Source: Saccoglossus kowalevskii (taxonomy: Eukaryota > Hemichordata > Enteropneusta > Harrimaniidae). From it: 64,000 nt of DNA. The position numbers and the translations under genes were made by a program. This document shows, in pieces, positions 45,846-58,880 of the stretch. The stretch's first letter is position 1; the number at the start of each line of letters is the position of its first letter. Location of the stretch: contig NW_003125897.1 of the NCBI RefSeq assembly GCF_000003605.2, positions 80,566-144,565 of the forward strand, read 5' to 3'. Below the pieces are notes generated by a model. It did no database searches, was not told the origin of the DNA, and worked only from the letters and a program-made list of their open reading frames with translations.

Positions 45846-48189
45846 GTCGTTTTTCATACTATATTGGGGCCATATTTCTATTATTTACATACATCAGCCA
45901 TCAATAAATCAAATACAAATTCCTCAGACGACAGTGTATACTATAATACTATCCTTTCTGCGTTTAGCACAGTTCTGGGAATTAAATGCAATATATGATT
46001 TAAGGATCTATGCGATTTGAAATAAAAGTTAGTTTTGATGTTTTGTTATGGACACGCACTTCATTAAGCCTGTGATTAATAATCATAATGTTTAATGATA
46101 ATCATTCAACCAACAATGTATGATCTGGAGGTGTGTGTGTGTGTGTGTGTGGGGGGGGGGTAATACTTCATACATTCATAGGGTCATCATATTTTGTGAC
46201 TGTTTCCAGAAACTTCATCTCCATATCAAAATATATAAATCGTAATCATTGTTGTTGGTAAACATATTCTTAAAATTCGTGATAGAAGAAGATTTAAACG
46301 ACAGCGGCTCGAAATCAGTGTTTAGACGTGTAATCTGTGTTGTGCGTGAATGTAAACTGACAGGTTATGCGCCTAAAAAACTGGTTTGAACCGGATTGAT
46401 TGGCGACATCACAGATTATCAACGCGTGTACATTGATAATTAGATTCACCGCCATCCGCTCACACAGTAACTATGACGACTGTCTTTTTACGTCAATAGG
46501 TAAACCCAATTAATATTAACATAATACGTTCATGTGTACTGCATACGTACATTTAAAGCTAAAAATAGTTGTGACTATTTTGTTTCGTGTGCAACATTTG
46601 GATGCAATGAAATATACAAGCGTAATGATACATGATTATTACTAATTCATTTATGTCACTCTACGTTTCGAATGTCATGAAACCATCGAATCTGGACATT
46701 AATAGCTTTTGAAATCAGATTATTTTGGAACAGCACATCTTTATTACATAACCATTGACTAATAAGTTCAGGGATAATTTGCAATTAATTTCGAAGTTAA
46801 GGATGTAGTAGAGGCTTTCAGGAAGAGAAATTCTCACTAATTATTTTCAAAGAAGAATTGTTTTAAGCCATATCTAACTATATATTTCATGAAAGCTCAT
46901 AATTTACACTAATTACAAATCGGTTAGATACAACCTCCATGTGACTGTAAATAAATCCTTTGTTGAAGATACAACTGAGTACTGTGAGGAAATTGATTAT
47001 TTTGATAAACATGCTTTTGGATAACTTTCTTTTTTCTTTTAAATTTTCTTTTTTCGCCCCCACAAACTGTTCGTTTTTACAGAGAGAAATCTTTAAAATT
47101 GACGAATTTAACGCAAATCGTTATGACTGTTATGTTCATATATATTACATCTACAATTTCTGAAATCATTTTGATGTCTAAATTACAAAAAAATACACAC
47201 TAATTTGCATACCAATAGATGAATAGTGGAGTTGCTGCATTAGTTTTTTTAATTTTCATGAAATCTTCTGTTACTATACAGTTTTGACATCCAGTAAAAT
47301 GTAAATGATTGGTAAGCATCAAAAGATGTCATACTTGGCTGTGAAATGTAATAATTATTTAAAATACATTGGAATGTGAAAGTTAGGTCATCATAACAAT
47401 GTGGGTTGTTAATTTTGCCCTCTGTTGTAAGTATGTCCGTTCATGATAGTCTTATGAACAGGGCGTTTCCTGTTCGGGGATCTGGGAACTTCGTCTCTCT
47501 CTGCTGATGTCACTTACACGTAGGGATACCAGATTCGATCCAAAGGAATGCACATTAGTTAATTACAGATAGTCCAGCTTTAATCACCCATTTCTCTCCT
47601 TCTCAGACTCCCTCTCTCTTAAAAGTCAAGTCTCTAAGGCGTGACAGAGTAAACATGCGATCAGCCAATCGCAGTAGTCGTTGGCACGATCACGTGATTA
47701 CCATGGATGTGTCTCACGGTTAAAGCCTTGCAAAGTAAAAAATCTGTTTATCAAATTCCTGTTATATATGTTTATAATCTCCACCCTAAACATGCAAGTT
47801 CTTGATTCTAAACAATAGTGTAACGGAGTGTGAACCGAATGAGCGAACGAGAAGTCGCAATCATAACAGTAGGATTCTGATTTTCGTAGAATAATTAGAC
47901 GAAAAAACCTACATCCTTATATGACCTAGACTATAACAGGTATGGGTCTAGTTAAATCTTGATTGGCTAGGGTATATCATTACTGATTGGTTGAAATGGA
48001 AGGGACAGCAAAGCACCTTTGACCTTGAAGTACGTCAAATAATCTACAAATCCGATGACATGCCCATGCGGCTATCCCTGGCAATATTGATTTGTATTAT
48101 TGTATTATTATCCACGTCTATCGGATGCATGTTCTAATTATGTTATATTTGTCGATTTCATGGCAGGGTCTAAAATAATTGGTTTGATA

Positions 48190-48265
48190 ATTGTGTATGT
48201 GAGTGCGTGTATGGACAACATGCACGCGACGAACCACACACACGCACCCCCTCACGCGCACACAT
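48190..48265. repeat. GT-rich / AC-rich foldback, second copy
   Basis: 'gtgtatgtgagtgcgtgtat' is followed by 'ccacacacacgcacccc'. It is the counterpart of 45735-45845. Confidence 0.5.
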
Positions 48266-48420
48266 ATTGTTGTCTTTCATAACATATTAGGGACATATTT
48301 TTATTATTTCCATACACCAGCCACCAATACATCAAATAGAAGTCCTGTAGGCGACAGTGTTAACAAATAATCTCAATATTTATCCGTTAGGTTTAGAACC
48401 GTTTTCGAGGGGGGGGGGTT

Positions 48421-50520
48421 ATGTGTGTTACTGGATTCTTGAAAAAGAGGATTAACACGTGGCAACCAATCCTATTTTGGCATACCTTTTCCAAGACCAG
48501 CCCAGAATTTGCTAACGGAGAGAGCATCTGCTTACATTAGCGAGGAGCTTTTGTCAAGTTGTCCAACAACAAACACTTAACAAATGATTCATTATCAATC
48601 ATTATGTACACTTCAATTCTCTAAAAATGCCGGCAAACAATCAACAAAAACAAAAGACTTGTGGTAATAGATTGTAGTGTCATTTGAAAGAAAAAAAATT
48701 GAAAAACCACAAATATGCTTACTGAATTATGTTTCCTTTTTTAATAAATATATTCTTATACATTTCTTATTCGAGATCAGATTTGATATCATTGGCAGTG
48801 AGTTGAAATCAGCCACAAACCTAGGTCATCGACAAAAAGGCAATACACATATATCGCATATATCGTTTTTATTGGCATATTTTGCATTCAGTGATATTTT
48901 TCTAGTTTTGAATGATGACAATCTTAACATTGCTCATTCTGTAACTTTTTTAAAACGTATCTGAATATCTGAACTCTAGGAATGTGCATTTCACTTTTTT
49001 GAGAGATTTGATTCCTCACATACTTAGTGTGATTATCCGACCGTTAGCAAAAACGTGACAATGGCATTGGTATGCCAGAGGTATAATTTATTTGGGGTTT
49101 GAACAAGAGATTTGAACTTGATTGGCGCTCAAAGCTGTGACGATAGCGATTTGAGAAAGCTGTGCCAATACTTTAGATGGCCAGGCACGAGATGAGTCAC
49201 AATCAATTAATAATGTAAATGATTTTGATAAACATTGGTTTATTGGATTTATGATTGGTACAAATTATAGAGAAGCCCATATTAGGACAACCTGATTGGT
49301 AGGTTCATATATAGAGACATAATCAATACCCTGCCAGCGTAGCTGAATTTGTATGTCTTCCACTCAAGTCCAAGAGTGGCACTCAGGTCACTGTGTGGGT
49401 TGGCATGAGGCGACTATTCCTGACAGAGAGCTTCCAAGATGGCGCTCGTAATCTGGAATCCATTTATGACGTGTCCAGATTTCACTTTTATGTCAAATCC
49501 AACTGAAATAACTAATCTCCCATATATTAACTTAAAATTATCAAGATTATTCTGTAATCATTGGATTCACGACTGATTGGTAACATGTTATTCGCCTTTA
49601 TTACAGCTTGGGCCAAAGTGCTCAGGAATTTGGGGTTATTTATTTAATAATTAGGTATGTGGGAAGTTTTTTTCAATAAATGTATATTTTGGATTAATTA
49701 GTGCATGTTACTTGAAGGGTCAGAAAGAATATGTAGATTAAATGAAAATTTCCGTTGCCATCATAAAATTTAGTCATAAATGGCCAATAAATTAAGGTAT
49801 ATTTTTGATGTAGTTATAAAACGTAGCACCCAATAACTTCCACTTACGTGTGAGACTGTATATATAACCAATAATATGTCTGCAAGTGGTTTGCAAAAAT
49901 TCCTGATGATCGCGAAGAGCAAAAACAACAACGATCGAGACATTCAGAGATGTGGACGTGAAATTTCATTGCCGTCACCAAACATGGCCACAGTCGTGAT
50001 TAAACTATGAATGACACACAGTAATTAAAAAACCATGGACATTGTTTTCTATTAAAAAATTGTTATACTTCATTTTATTTCTAATCATTGTAAAACCTTT
50101 GTTCAATATATGTTCACATTTCGTCATCATTTTCTTTGTACCCATTTTCTTATCCCTACTACATTAGGTTGCTTCATGAGTACATAGTTTAGGGCAGTTT
50201 TATTGGAATTAAATATAATACTTTGGGTAACGTTTCAAAATATAATTATAATGTATTGATAATGGTCAATTGCTTCGATTGTCCATCAACTGTGGTGATT
50301 GACGGGACTTTGATAACTGCATCTTCAAATATTGTAAGTAGGCTGACATATCTTGTTGTGTCTGTGTTGTGATGGTCCATCAATTGCTCATCGACACAGA
50401 ACAATCTTGAAATATTAGGTGATGATGTTGGTACATTAGCAGGTATTGTCACAGACAGGAATGATTTATAACTGTCAACTGTTACCTATGTTCTAGTTAA
50501 TCACGTTTTATCATTTAATT
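48421..50520. other. Spacer before the tandem duplication, no gene seen
   Basis: AT-rich. The 68-aa minus ORF at 50246-50452 and 95-aa plus ORF at 48677-48964 have no known motif. Confidence 0.35.
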
Positions 50521-53500
50521 TATAGTGGGAATTCTGCCTAGGTATAATGATGAGGCGACGATCAAATAAATGAACCTTGTCTGGCGAAAAAGTTGACATT
50601 GTCACATGCAAGAACTAAGTAGATATTTTCATCGAATTGTTAAAACAAGGTCGCCCAATGATTGCAATGCACTGACACGAGAAATCCTTGCACAGTCATA
50701 ACACAGACAGTATAATTAAAATATTTGCTTTAAACACATCATAATATACACCCAAACATGCAGATTGTTTATAATAAGTGACTTCATATCACTGATGTAA
50801 CTGGGGTGTTTACGTGCTTCCCACGGATTTTTCACATACTATAAACAATGTGGTAACAATAACCAATATGTTATGTAATTCATGCCTTTCAGAGGTGTAA
50901 TGTACTATTATAATACAGATATTTTTTTAAGTGTGTTTGGGTTCTGGAAGGAATACCGCACGCATACATTCACCAATACCAGGGGAATTCCCGTTGGAGA
51001 AATTATACTATATACTGGGGAATTCCGTGACGAGCTAGACCTATTCGGACGAATTACTAGACAACCTGAAGCTGTTATTAGAAAGCGTTCGCAGTGATAA
51101 CATTCTGAAAAAACAAAAAAATATTAAAGGCATGGTTTTAGAGTAAATCATTATTTAAACATATACAACACATATAGCTTAATTTGATATTGACCTGCTA
51201 ATATACTATATAGGAATCCTTGTATATATATTTGGTGAATAAAAACACTTAAACTAATGCCTACACAGCACATCATACATATTATCAGATATATATTAAC
51301 CATACATTTCGCCCGTGTTTTGTTTTTCATTTAAAAAAAATACTATACCGTATTTTCCTGGGTACACTTTTATAAATAAACTGCTATAAAATGAACAGAA
51401 ACATAATCTATACGACTAGATGTGATGCTCGTTAAAACACTCATCACATTTTTGTGTTTTGGCAGAGATCCAATATGACTGGTTTGGACCAGTTTGACTG
51501 ATGTGTCACTTACGCTGTCTCGTGACCGGAATTTCAATGAACAACACTCTCGTTAAATATGTATTGTGGATAGCTTGCTTTGGTGACTCATAAGCATTTT
51601 TCTTCTTCCTTTAAAGCTCGTACAAATATAATATGTTGGTACAGTCTCTTCATACCTGACGTCTATTTGTTTCAGTTCTGAGTATTTTTATAGGTATTTC
51701 CACTGTTTCGTAAACATACTCTAACGCCTTGGTTGCTGATCCAGAATATGTTATTTCAGGATGCAAAAATGACCGACAGGCGACCATTTCGTTTTCATTG
51801 TGAGTTTATCCCTATTCAGTAGACAACACTTTGTGTTGAACGTTGCCTGGAATGTAACCACATTAAGATCATTATTTTCAGATCCACAATGGCCGACAAA
51901 CCACCATACACTCTAACAATTGCTGCTGTTTGGTCAGCAGATGCAAATTTGAATGTTACAGTATTTAGTCATTGGCCGCCATATTTATTCTTTGTATCCT
52001 TATATCAGGCTGAAGTGGTTGAATCAGAAGGAATAGGTGAACTAGGTAACCGTGGCGCAGTTTGGCAGTCTGGTCACGTATCACATGACTCACGCTTCAA
52101 AGCGATGAGTCAAATCGTTGCAATTCGCTTTTTTATTCAACCTCCTACGGCAACGTTAACTGACACGCAGCTGACCTCATATACGAGCCAGTTTATTGAC
52201 AAAATGTGTGTAAAGGCATTCACATTTGAAATAGGATATGAATTGACACACATCGATTTGAGGGAACGCCCATACAGGCCCTTAGCAATGCAGCCGTGAT
52301 TTTACCTCCATATCCCTTACATAAATATTTCAAATGCCTACATATTCAACGCTACGTAACGAGACGTGCGAAAATTGCGATCACCAAGCCTAATTTGGCA
52401 GGGATCCAAAATAACTGGCATAGACCACATGTTTTTGGTTTTGATTGCCTTTTCTGATTGTCACCGATACCCTTTCGTTTAAGCGTAAGATCGACCGTTC
52501 GTGAACATAGCCCATACTTCCAGACTCTTAATTCAAACCTTGCTGAAACAGAATACTAGTATATCGTTTTACGATGTCATTTCGAAAACGGCCGATTGAC
52601 AACCATTTCCTTACATTAGGGTGTCTCTCCCTATTCATCATTGGACAACCCATTTCGACGAATTTGTAATGGAATCTTCACACATGCCCATCCTTTTGTT
52701 TTTACAAGATACTGCCATTACCGATCATGGACACTTGGGTTTAGACAGCGGATGCAATTTGAATGTGGCGGTATTCAGTTGTTCATATTCTCCGTATACT
52801 AATTGAGACTGAGTGAATGTCGCCTCAAATTGAAACACTGGGTAACCATAGTAACCTTGACACAGTCGGCATATTGTGATGACTCATACACTAAATTGAT
52901 GAGTCATCATTGCAAATCATTCTACTTCAGCGTCTGACTGACCCCGGGCTCTTTTGCTTATTAAATAAAAAGTACACAATGATATGTATGTTTGAACAGG
53001 TTTGTGTTGTTACATGACACGACGTGTCTTTTCAGAGTAATCAGAAAACGACATATGATACTTTTGCATTATGCTTCCCTGTCTGTCCATGCGTCCGACC
53101 GTCTGGCACGACGTATATCACTCATTTTACGGGCATCGGTCCATGTGTATTTATTTAATTATTTATTCGTTGAAACTCTTTTGAATCTGGGACTCACTAT
53201 TTAATTCCAATACAATAAACATAAGTACATAGGTCACAAATATAATGTGGGATTACATAACATCAGCAAAAATTTAATCACATTTTAGAATGTATAGCAC
53301 ACACAGCATGAGATCTACTGTAACACTGATTTATAAGTATCGTCTCACTATTTCCACATAATTATGTAACTGGGTACAGAAATGTTGGAGCGTGTTAGCA
53401 TTATATCAAACATTTATATGGAAAAAATATAATACAATTAGCAAAACAAATCAAAACAAATTAAATAAACCAAACCAAAATTCAAATCGGGCTAAAGCTG

Positions 53501-56500
53501 CACAATCTTGCTTTTTAATAGTGAAATGTATGAGCTAATGGTTACTGTTTATTGTCAACTGTCTCGCCACTGGGGAGCCTATTTAATGGTCTGTGACGCT
53601 AACGCCAGTTCCGTTCCGCTTCGCTTCACACGTCATTATTCAATGCGTCTTCCCGCCCATGGCGAGTGCTGGGTGATTGCGATTACTAAGATTGTTTTTC
53701 CAAAGTGCATTCCTCTATTACTTGCCGGTCTATTGTGATAATAAACATGCATTGTATAGGTTAGACAGCATGTCTCTCAACAGTATCTTTGCGTTTTGTT
53801 ATTTGTTGTGTAAATTGCATCTTGGCAAACGGCTTCACTATAACAGTTACTGTATATTGTCATTACCACTCTGCCTGTATATGCTTTGGCGTAAATAACC
53901 TGCACATGACTGTATGTAGTTGTTTATTTATGTAACCTGTAGGACAATGTGTCTGGATGCTTAAATACATCTCATTAAAATTTGCCACACTTGAAAGAAG
54001 TATCGCTGCCTGAGAATTTTGGCAGAGATCCAACATAACTGGTTAAGACCGGTTTACGCTTTTTCAGGTCATAAATCTATTTTAGTAGAATTATCAACTG
54101 TACGATAGCATGTACATATCTATGTTTTGAGTTCATTTCTGCAGGCTCAAGAGAAAACAGATATAAAAACGTTTCGCCTGACGGAGTTTAGAAGCACCCA
54201 CATTACGTAACCACGGCTTACAAAACGTGAATATAAAATGGAAATTGAACGCCCTCACTCAAGCAATGGGGCTGTGAATGAATTGAGGCCATAGGTTGAA
54301 CTTGAACTATCAACTGTATTTATGTTTATATTATTTGAAAGTAGTTGCTCACAATATGTGTCGATTTACCAGGCAGTTTAGGTTGTTATATAGATTTTTG
54401 ATCGCCATGAGATGGGGCCCGTTTTAGTAACCGTGGGTGTAATCCACGTTTTATGTTCACATATTTTCAAAGTCAGTGTAAGTGTTATGTAATAGTTACG
54501 CTAGTGCTATTTGTAGTTTCATTTGTTTACACCTGTTTTTCGGATACGCGGACACAAGTCACGTCGACGTACTTGGTCACAAAAAACATAGGTGGTATTA
54601 GTAGTGCTACAAAACAATGCAAATGCAATCAAAGAAATAATAAAAACAGAATTTTATATTAAAAACCAATATAGTGAAGTAATAGCGCAACGAGAGCGAC
54701 CAATGCTATAGATAACATGTGTATATATAGTAGAGTATGGAAGAAATTTATATATTCTAAAGGTTATGATACACGGTGCAACTTTTGTTGCCAACAAATG
54801 TTGCAGCTTGTCGGCAACAAAAGTTAATCTTGTTACAGAGTGCAACATATGTTGACAACTTGATTAAAAATGGCGGGAAAATAGTTGTGCAGGGTATTCT
54901 GAACATGCCATCATGATAGAACACTATACATCCACTATCATACTCACATAGAAACTTCACTAACATTTACAGTCCAAATAGAACTATTACATTTTCTCAA
55001 TCAAATATACTCTATTCTAATAATTATATTACAGGTGAATCATTCATCAATCCAAATAAATCTATATAAAATAGCACGACAGACTTCAGCGAATTTAGCG
55101 AGAGAACTAATTCGCTAATTTAAGATGTCGCGAATGACTTCATTATATATTCAAAATGGCGGCCAAACAACGTCGTTTTCTCCACACACACACTTTTTAA
55201 ACAACACAGAAAACGTAATAATCTGGAGCGCTTCCTTATTACACTTGACAGTTTTTCTATGTTTTTATGGAGGTGATAATTGCGAATTTGTTTTGGCAGG
55301 CGATAGACAAGTATTGTGAAAATAGGAAATCAACAAAGACAAGAGGGATTCGCTAAATCAACATTTCGCTATTACGTCATTTTACCTCAATTCGCTATTT
55401 GACATTTTGTAGTCTGTTTTCTATGATCACATGACATCAGCCTATGTATTTGATTGGTCAAGCAACAAACTACAACATGTTGCCAAAAATAGAGCATGTC
55501 TTTATTTCAATCATCTTGTTGTTGCAACTTGTTGGCAACAAGTCTGCTTGCATGGTACACGGGTCAACTTTTGTTGTCAATAAAAGTTGCCCGTGTAATA
55601 CGGAGTTTGAAAACGGTGTACCGCCGGTCAATGGACGCCGGCATTTTGTTTGTTGTTTCACAAATTATGCGAAACGAAACAGCTCATTCATGATAAGACA
55701 TCTTCAGAATGTTGTTCAATGATAAGACAATCATCTTCTGGCAACGGACTGAAAATAGTTCGACTTTGAATAGTGTTTCGGGTCATTTTGATCAGCGGCG
55801 ACGCACAAATCACGCGTGGCGCCATCTTGAATGTCGTTTAACTCACGCGCGAATAACTAGACACCCGCAGTTCACGCACTTCAAAGTTCCATGGTTTCGT
55901 CAGTTCTATTTTTAGTAAGTCAATAAACTACTCGGTTGAGCACGCTCGCCAGGCATTTCCTGCTACATATTGTTCAATGCACATGGAAAGAAATGAATGA
56001 AATGATACAAAATACCCTTTAGTAGTTTTTGTTTTTTCTTTTGGACATCGTGGCCGATAGACTGTCACGCACGACGAATGACCAATTGAGTTTAGACAGC
56101 TAATACAAATATGAACGTGACGGCATTCACTTTTTGGACGCCATATTGAATTCTTTTCTTCGGTGGAATGTGCCAACCCTAAATCGGGATCAATATTTAA
56201 CCTTGTCACAGCACGCCAGTCTGAGTGACACTTTTTTACCTCTGCCCGCGCCTCCAAATTAATGAAGAACACTATTGCAATTCAATGTTCTTTAAAAGTT
56301 ATTCAGGGTTGAGTATGATATGATGTGGTCTATATCAGTCCAGTGGTATGTCTGACATCATGGCCATTGATTTTGGAAAATTGTAAAAAAAATGCATGAA
56401 ATCCAACACGCTGCAATTTGTTTTGATCTATTTGACACGTGACTATTACCTGACTGAGTTGTCTATACCCACCCCGTTAATTGCCTTCTGCACGATGATA

Positions 56501-58339
56501 GTTTTTTGGGGGGTTTAGTTGCTGATACACACTGGAATGTGACAAAATTCCGTTCGTTGCCGCCTTATTGAATTCTTTATAAGTACGTATCCGAGGGTGA
56601 ATACACCAACCATTAAATCAGGCACAATAGGTGACCAAGGTAATTGTGAAGCGATGAGTCATATCATTGCAATTTGTTTTGCTACAAAGTCGAACTGACC
56701 CGGGCTATATTAAGTCTTTGTTGGTCACCCGACACAGGAGGACTAATGTAACAGGTTTAAACCAGTTTGAGTCATCACATGATGCGCCACGTTCTATTAG
56801 AAGATAAAAAATACAGCGGAAATCGATTCGCTCGACAATACAATAATCGGAAGCTTATCAAGAGGAACATCCGGTAGCCGGACTTTCTTTGAGTCTTTGA
56901 GTTTGTCTTGACACTATTTTGGCTTATTCAATTAAAAAAAACTATCCATTTTTCAAATTTCACTGATTTTCGCTGTAATGAATAAGGTGTTTGATTTGGC
57001 GGGAAGGCAATTAATGTACAAACATGATTTAGAAGTAGAGACTATATTTAATTTGGTTAATATTTGAAAACCCTGTATTTTGAAAACTGGGAATATTTTT
57101 TGAAATAGGTTCCACCGTCTGTCCGTGTGTATGCCCGTTTGTGTCTATGCATGTTTTCATTAATACAACGTTTAACATTTTTCATTAAAAATGGCCCACT
57201 GGCGTCCATTTTGATTTATTCATGTGACATCTGGCATCGATACGTTATAATTACATATACTCTTACTGCTGATTAAAATATGAACAAAACATTAAATTCT
57301 TGTAATTCATCCATGTAAATGTAGGAGAACTACCCTTGATTAATATGCGTTGAGAGAGCCCAGCCCTGTAAAAACCTATTGAGTCAGTAGTGTTGGTTAC
57401 TAATCATCACGCCTGACACTACAATAATTATGACCACAAGTTGCTAGGACGGTTGCTTGCTAGGATCATTATTCAACATTCAACACATGGGTTTGAGTAA
57501 TCAGTAACTGAAAGATTTATCATTTCAATGTAGTATGTTCACAGGAATTGATGCAATACTGATACACCTGATACTGTACATTTTATTGTAAACTTGTTAC
57601 GACACTTGTTATATATATTGACTTGTGGCTACTATAGTCTTTCAGCCAACGCTTGGAACCCGATGCCATCACAATAAAGCCCTACATAACAGGTAACGTC
57701 GAGCAACTTTGTACATGATTTTGCACTAAATACAACATGTCATACCTGAATTAAGAAGCTTACATACTTATTCTCATAAGTCAAAGTGACCTGTAAGTTA
57801 TGTGTGTCACAGCAGCTCGACACTGACCATGGTCATATTTACTGACAATTTTGTTGACATTTTGTTTGACAAAGCTTGTTTGTTGTACCTATTCTTTATT
57901 AGTGGTGGCTGAAATATTTGTTGAAACAAATTGCAAGTTAGACATAATTGTAAAATGAAAGAAAAATATAAATGTACAGACAAAACACCCTTTTCCACCC
58001 CATGATTACAAATAGTTGAACCCCTTAGTATTAATGGTAATCGTTTGACCCATTAGTCTGAAGAACAGTTCTTGCTTAATTTGATTGGGTATTGATTGTC
58101 TGAACCACAGGATATGACTAATCAACTGCAGTTTTAGTATGGTTTAACACCATTGGCAGTTTCTGTAACTGAAAGACGACTACCAATTAGCGATACTGTA
58201 ACAAAAGGTCGCCTCAATTTCAAATTTAAACCAATAGATTATGCCGTCTCACATCACGCCATAGCGCGTAACATTTGCCACGCACATTCATCAAATCGCG
58301 CGCCGTTGTATTTGATTTCGTCTTCAGTGAATACAGGTT
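50521..58339. repeat. Tandem duplication unit 1 (about 7.8 kb)
   Basis: Sequence from 'tatagtgggaattctgcc' at 50521 is repeated in the same order from 58340. Matching points: 50936/58895, 51889/59783, 54771/62790, 55444/63449 and 55980/63980. Similarity looks like about nine bases in ten, with indels. The left boundary is sharp. The unit holds 'cagccatcttg'-type repeats and an inverted-repeat element; the ORF at 51889-52299 is not a supported gene. 56010-58339 is seen only here because the second copy leaves the window. Confidence 0.85.
54771..55596. mobile_element. Inverted-repeat element in unit 1
   Basis: Starts ACACGGTGCAACTTTTGTTG and ends with the complement of ACACGGGCAACTTTTATTG. Each end is itself a partial palindrome (caacttttgttg type), so the ends can fold. 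No ORF of note. It looks like a non-autonomous foldback or DNA element that was present before the duplication. Confidence 0.5.
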
Positions 58340-58626
58340 TATAGTGGGAATTCTGCCCAGGTATAATGATGAGCAACGATCAAATAAATGAACCTTGGCT
58401 AACATTGAAGTTAACATTGTCACATGCAAGAACTATGTAGATATTTTCATCGAATTGTAGTCTTCCCTCGGTTTTCCCCCATACTATAAAGAATGTAGTA
58501 ACAATAACCGATATGTAATTAACGTTGTTTGTTTAGAGGTGTTTTGTACGAGCACCTTTTTTCTCAACATTTAATTATTAAATTTCTTTAATTATATAAT
58601 TAAATGATTTCAATATACTATACTAT

Positions 58627-58880
58627 TGTTGGAACCGAAATCGAACTGAGGAAACCACAAAGGGATACGTTATGTTAAGTTAATTATTATTGACTTAGTT
58701 GATTGGCTACTCAGCAACAAGTTACGTAAGCCCAAACTTCCGGACACACTGTATGTATACTTTCAATACACGTTTTATTAAGCAGTAGCTGTATAGTATT
58801 CGTATAGTCTGTATCGTAGAATAAAGTCTTTTTCTCGACTTAATCGATTGTCTCCTTTATTCTATAATTCGATTCCCACA
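58627..58880 (+). mobile_element. Solo LTR of an LTR retrotransposon
   Basis: A 254-bp fossil starting TGTTGGAACC and ending TTCCCACA, flanked by the 5-bp duplication ACTAT (58622-58626, 58881-58885). An AATAAA lies in its 3' third. No internal region remains, as expected after LTR-LTR recombination. The size and TGTTGG start suggest a Copia-like family, without certainty. It is absent from the matching place in unit 1. Confidence 0.75.

Larger units (their letters stand above)
43940..48420. repeat. Old, diverged local duplications
   Basis: Pairs seen by eye: 45400-45960 with 47940-48370 (about 2.5 kb apart; 'gattggtt..aattggaaggg', 'accagccatcaata', 'cgacagtgt'); 45190-45350 with 46620-46790 (about 1.4 kb apart; 'tttcgaatgg', 'gattatgttggaacagaaca'); 44220-44290 with 45990-46070 ('aaggatctatgtgattt'). 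Divergence is high. No gene. Confidence 0.55.

Noticed and set aside
51889-52299. 136-aa ORF MADKPPYTLT..., partly kept at 59783-60004
   Set aside because: The two copies differ almost only by amino-acid-changing substitutions, the second ends early, and the same phrase ('aatttgaatgt..gtattcagt') recurs as a non-coding repeat near 52750, 56100 and 56520.
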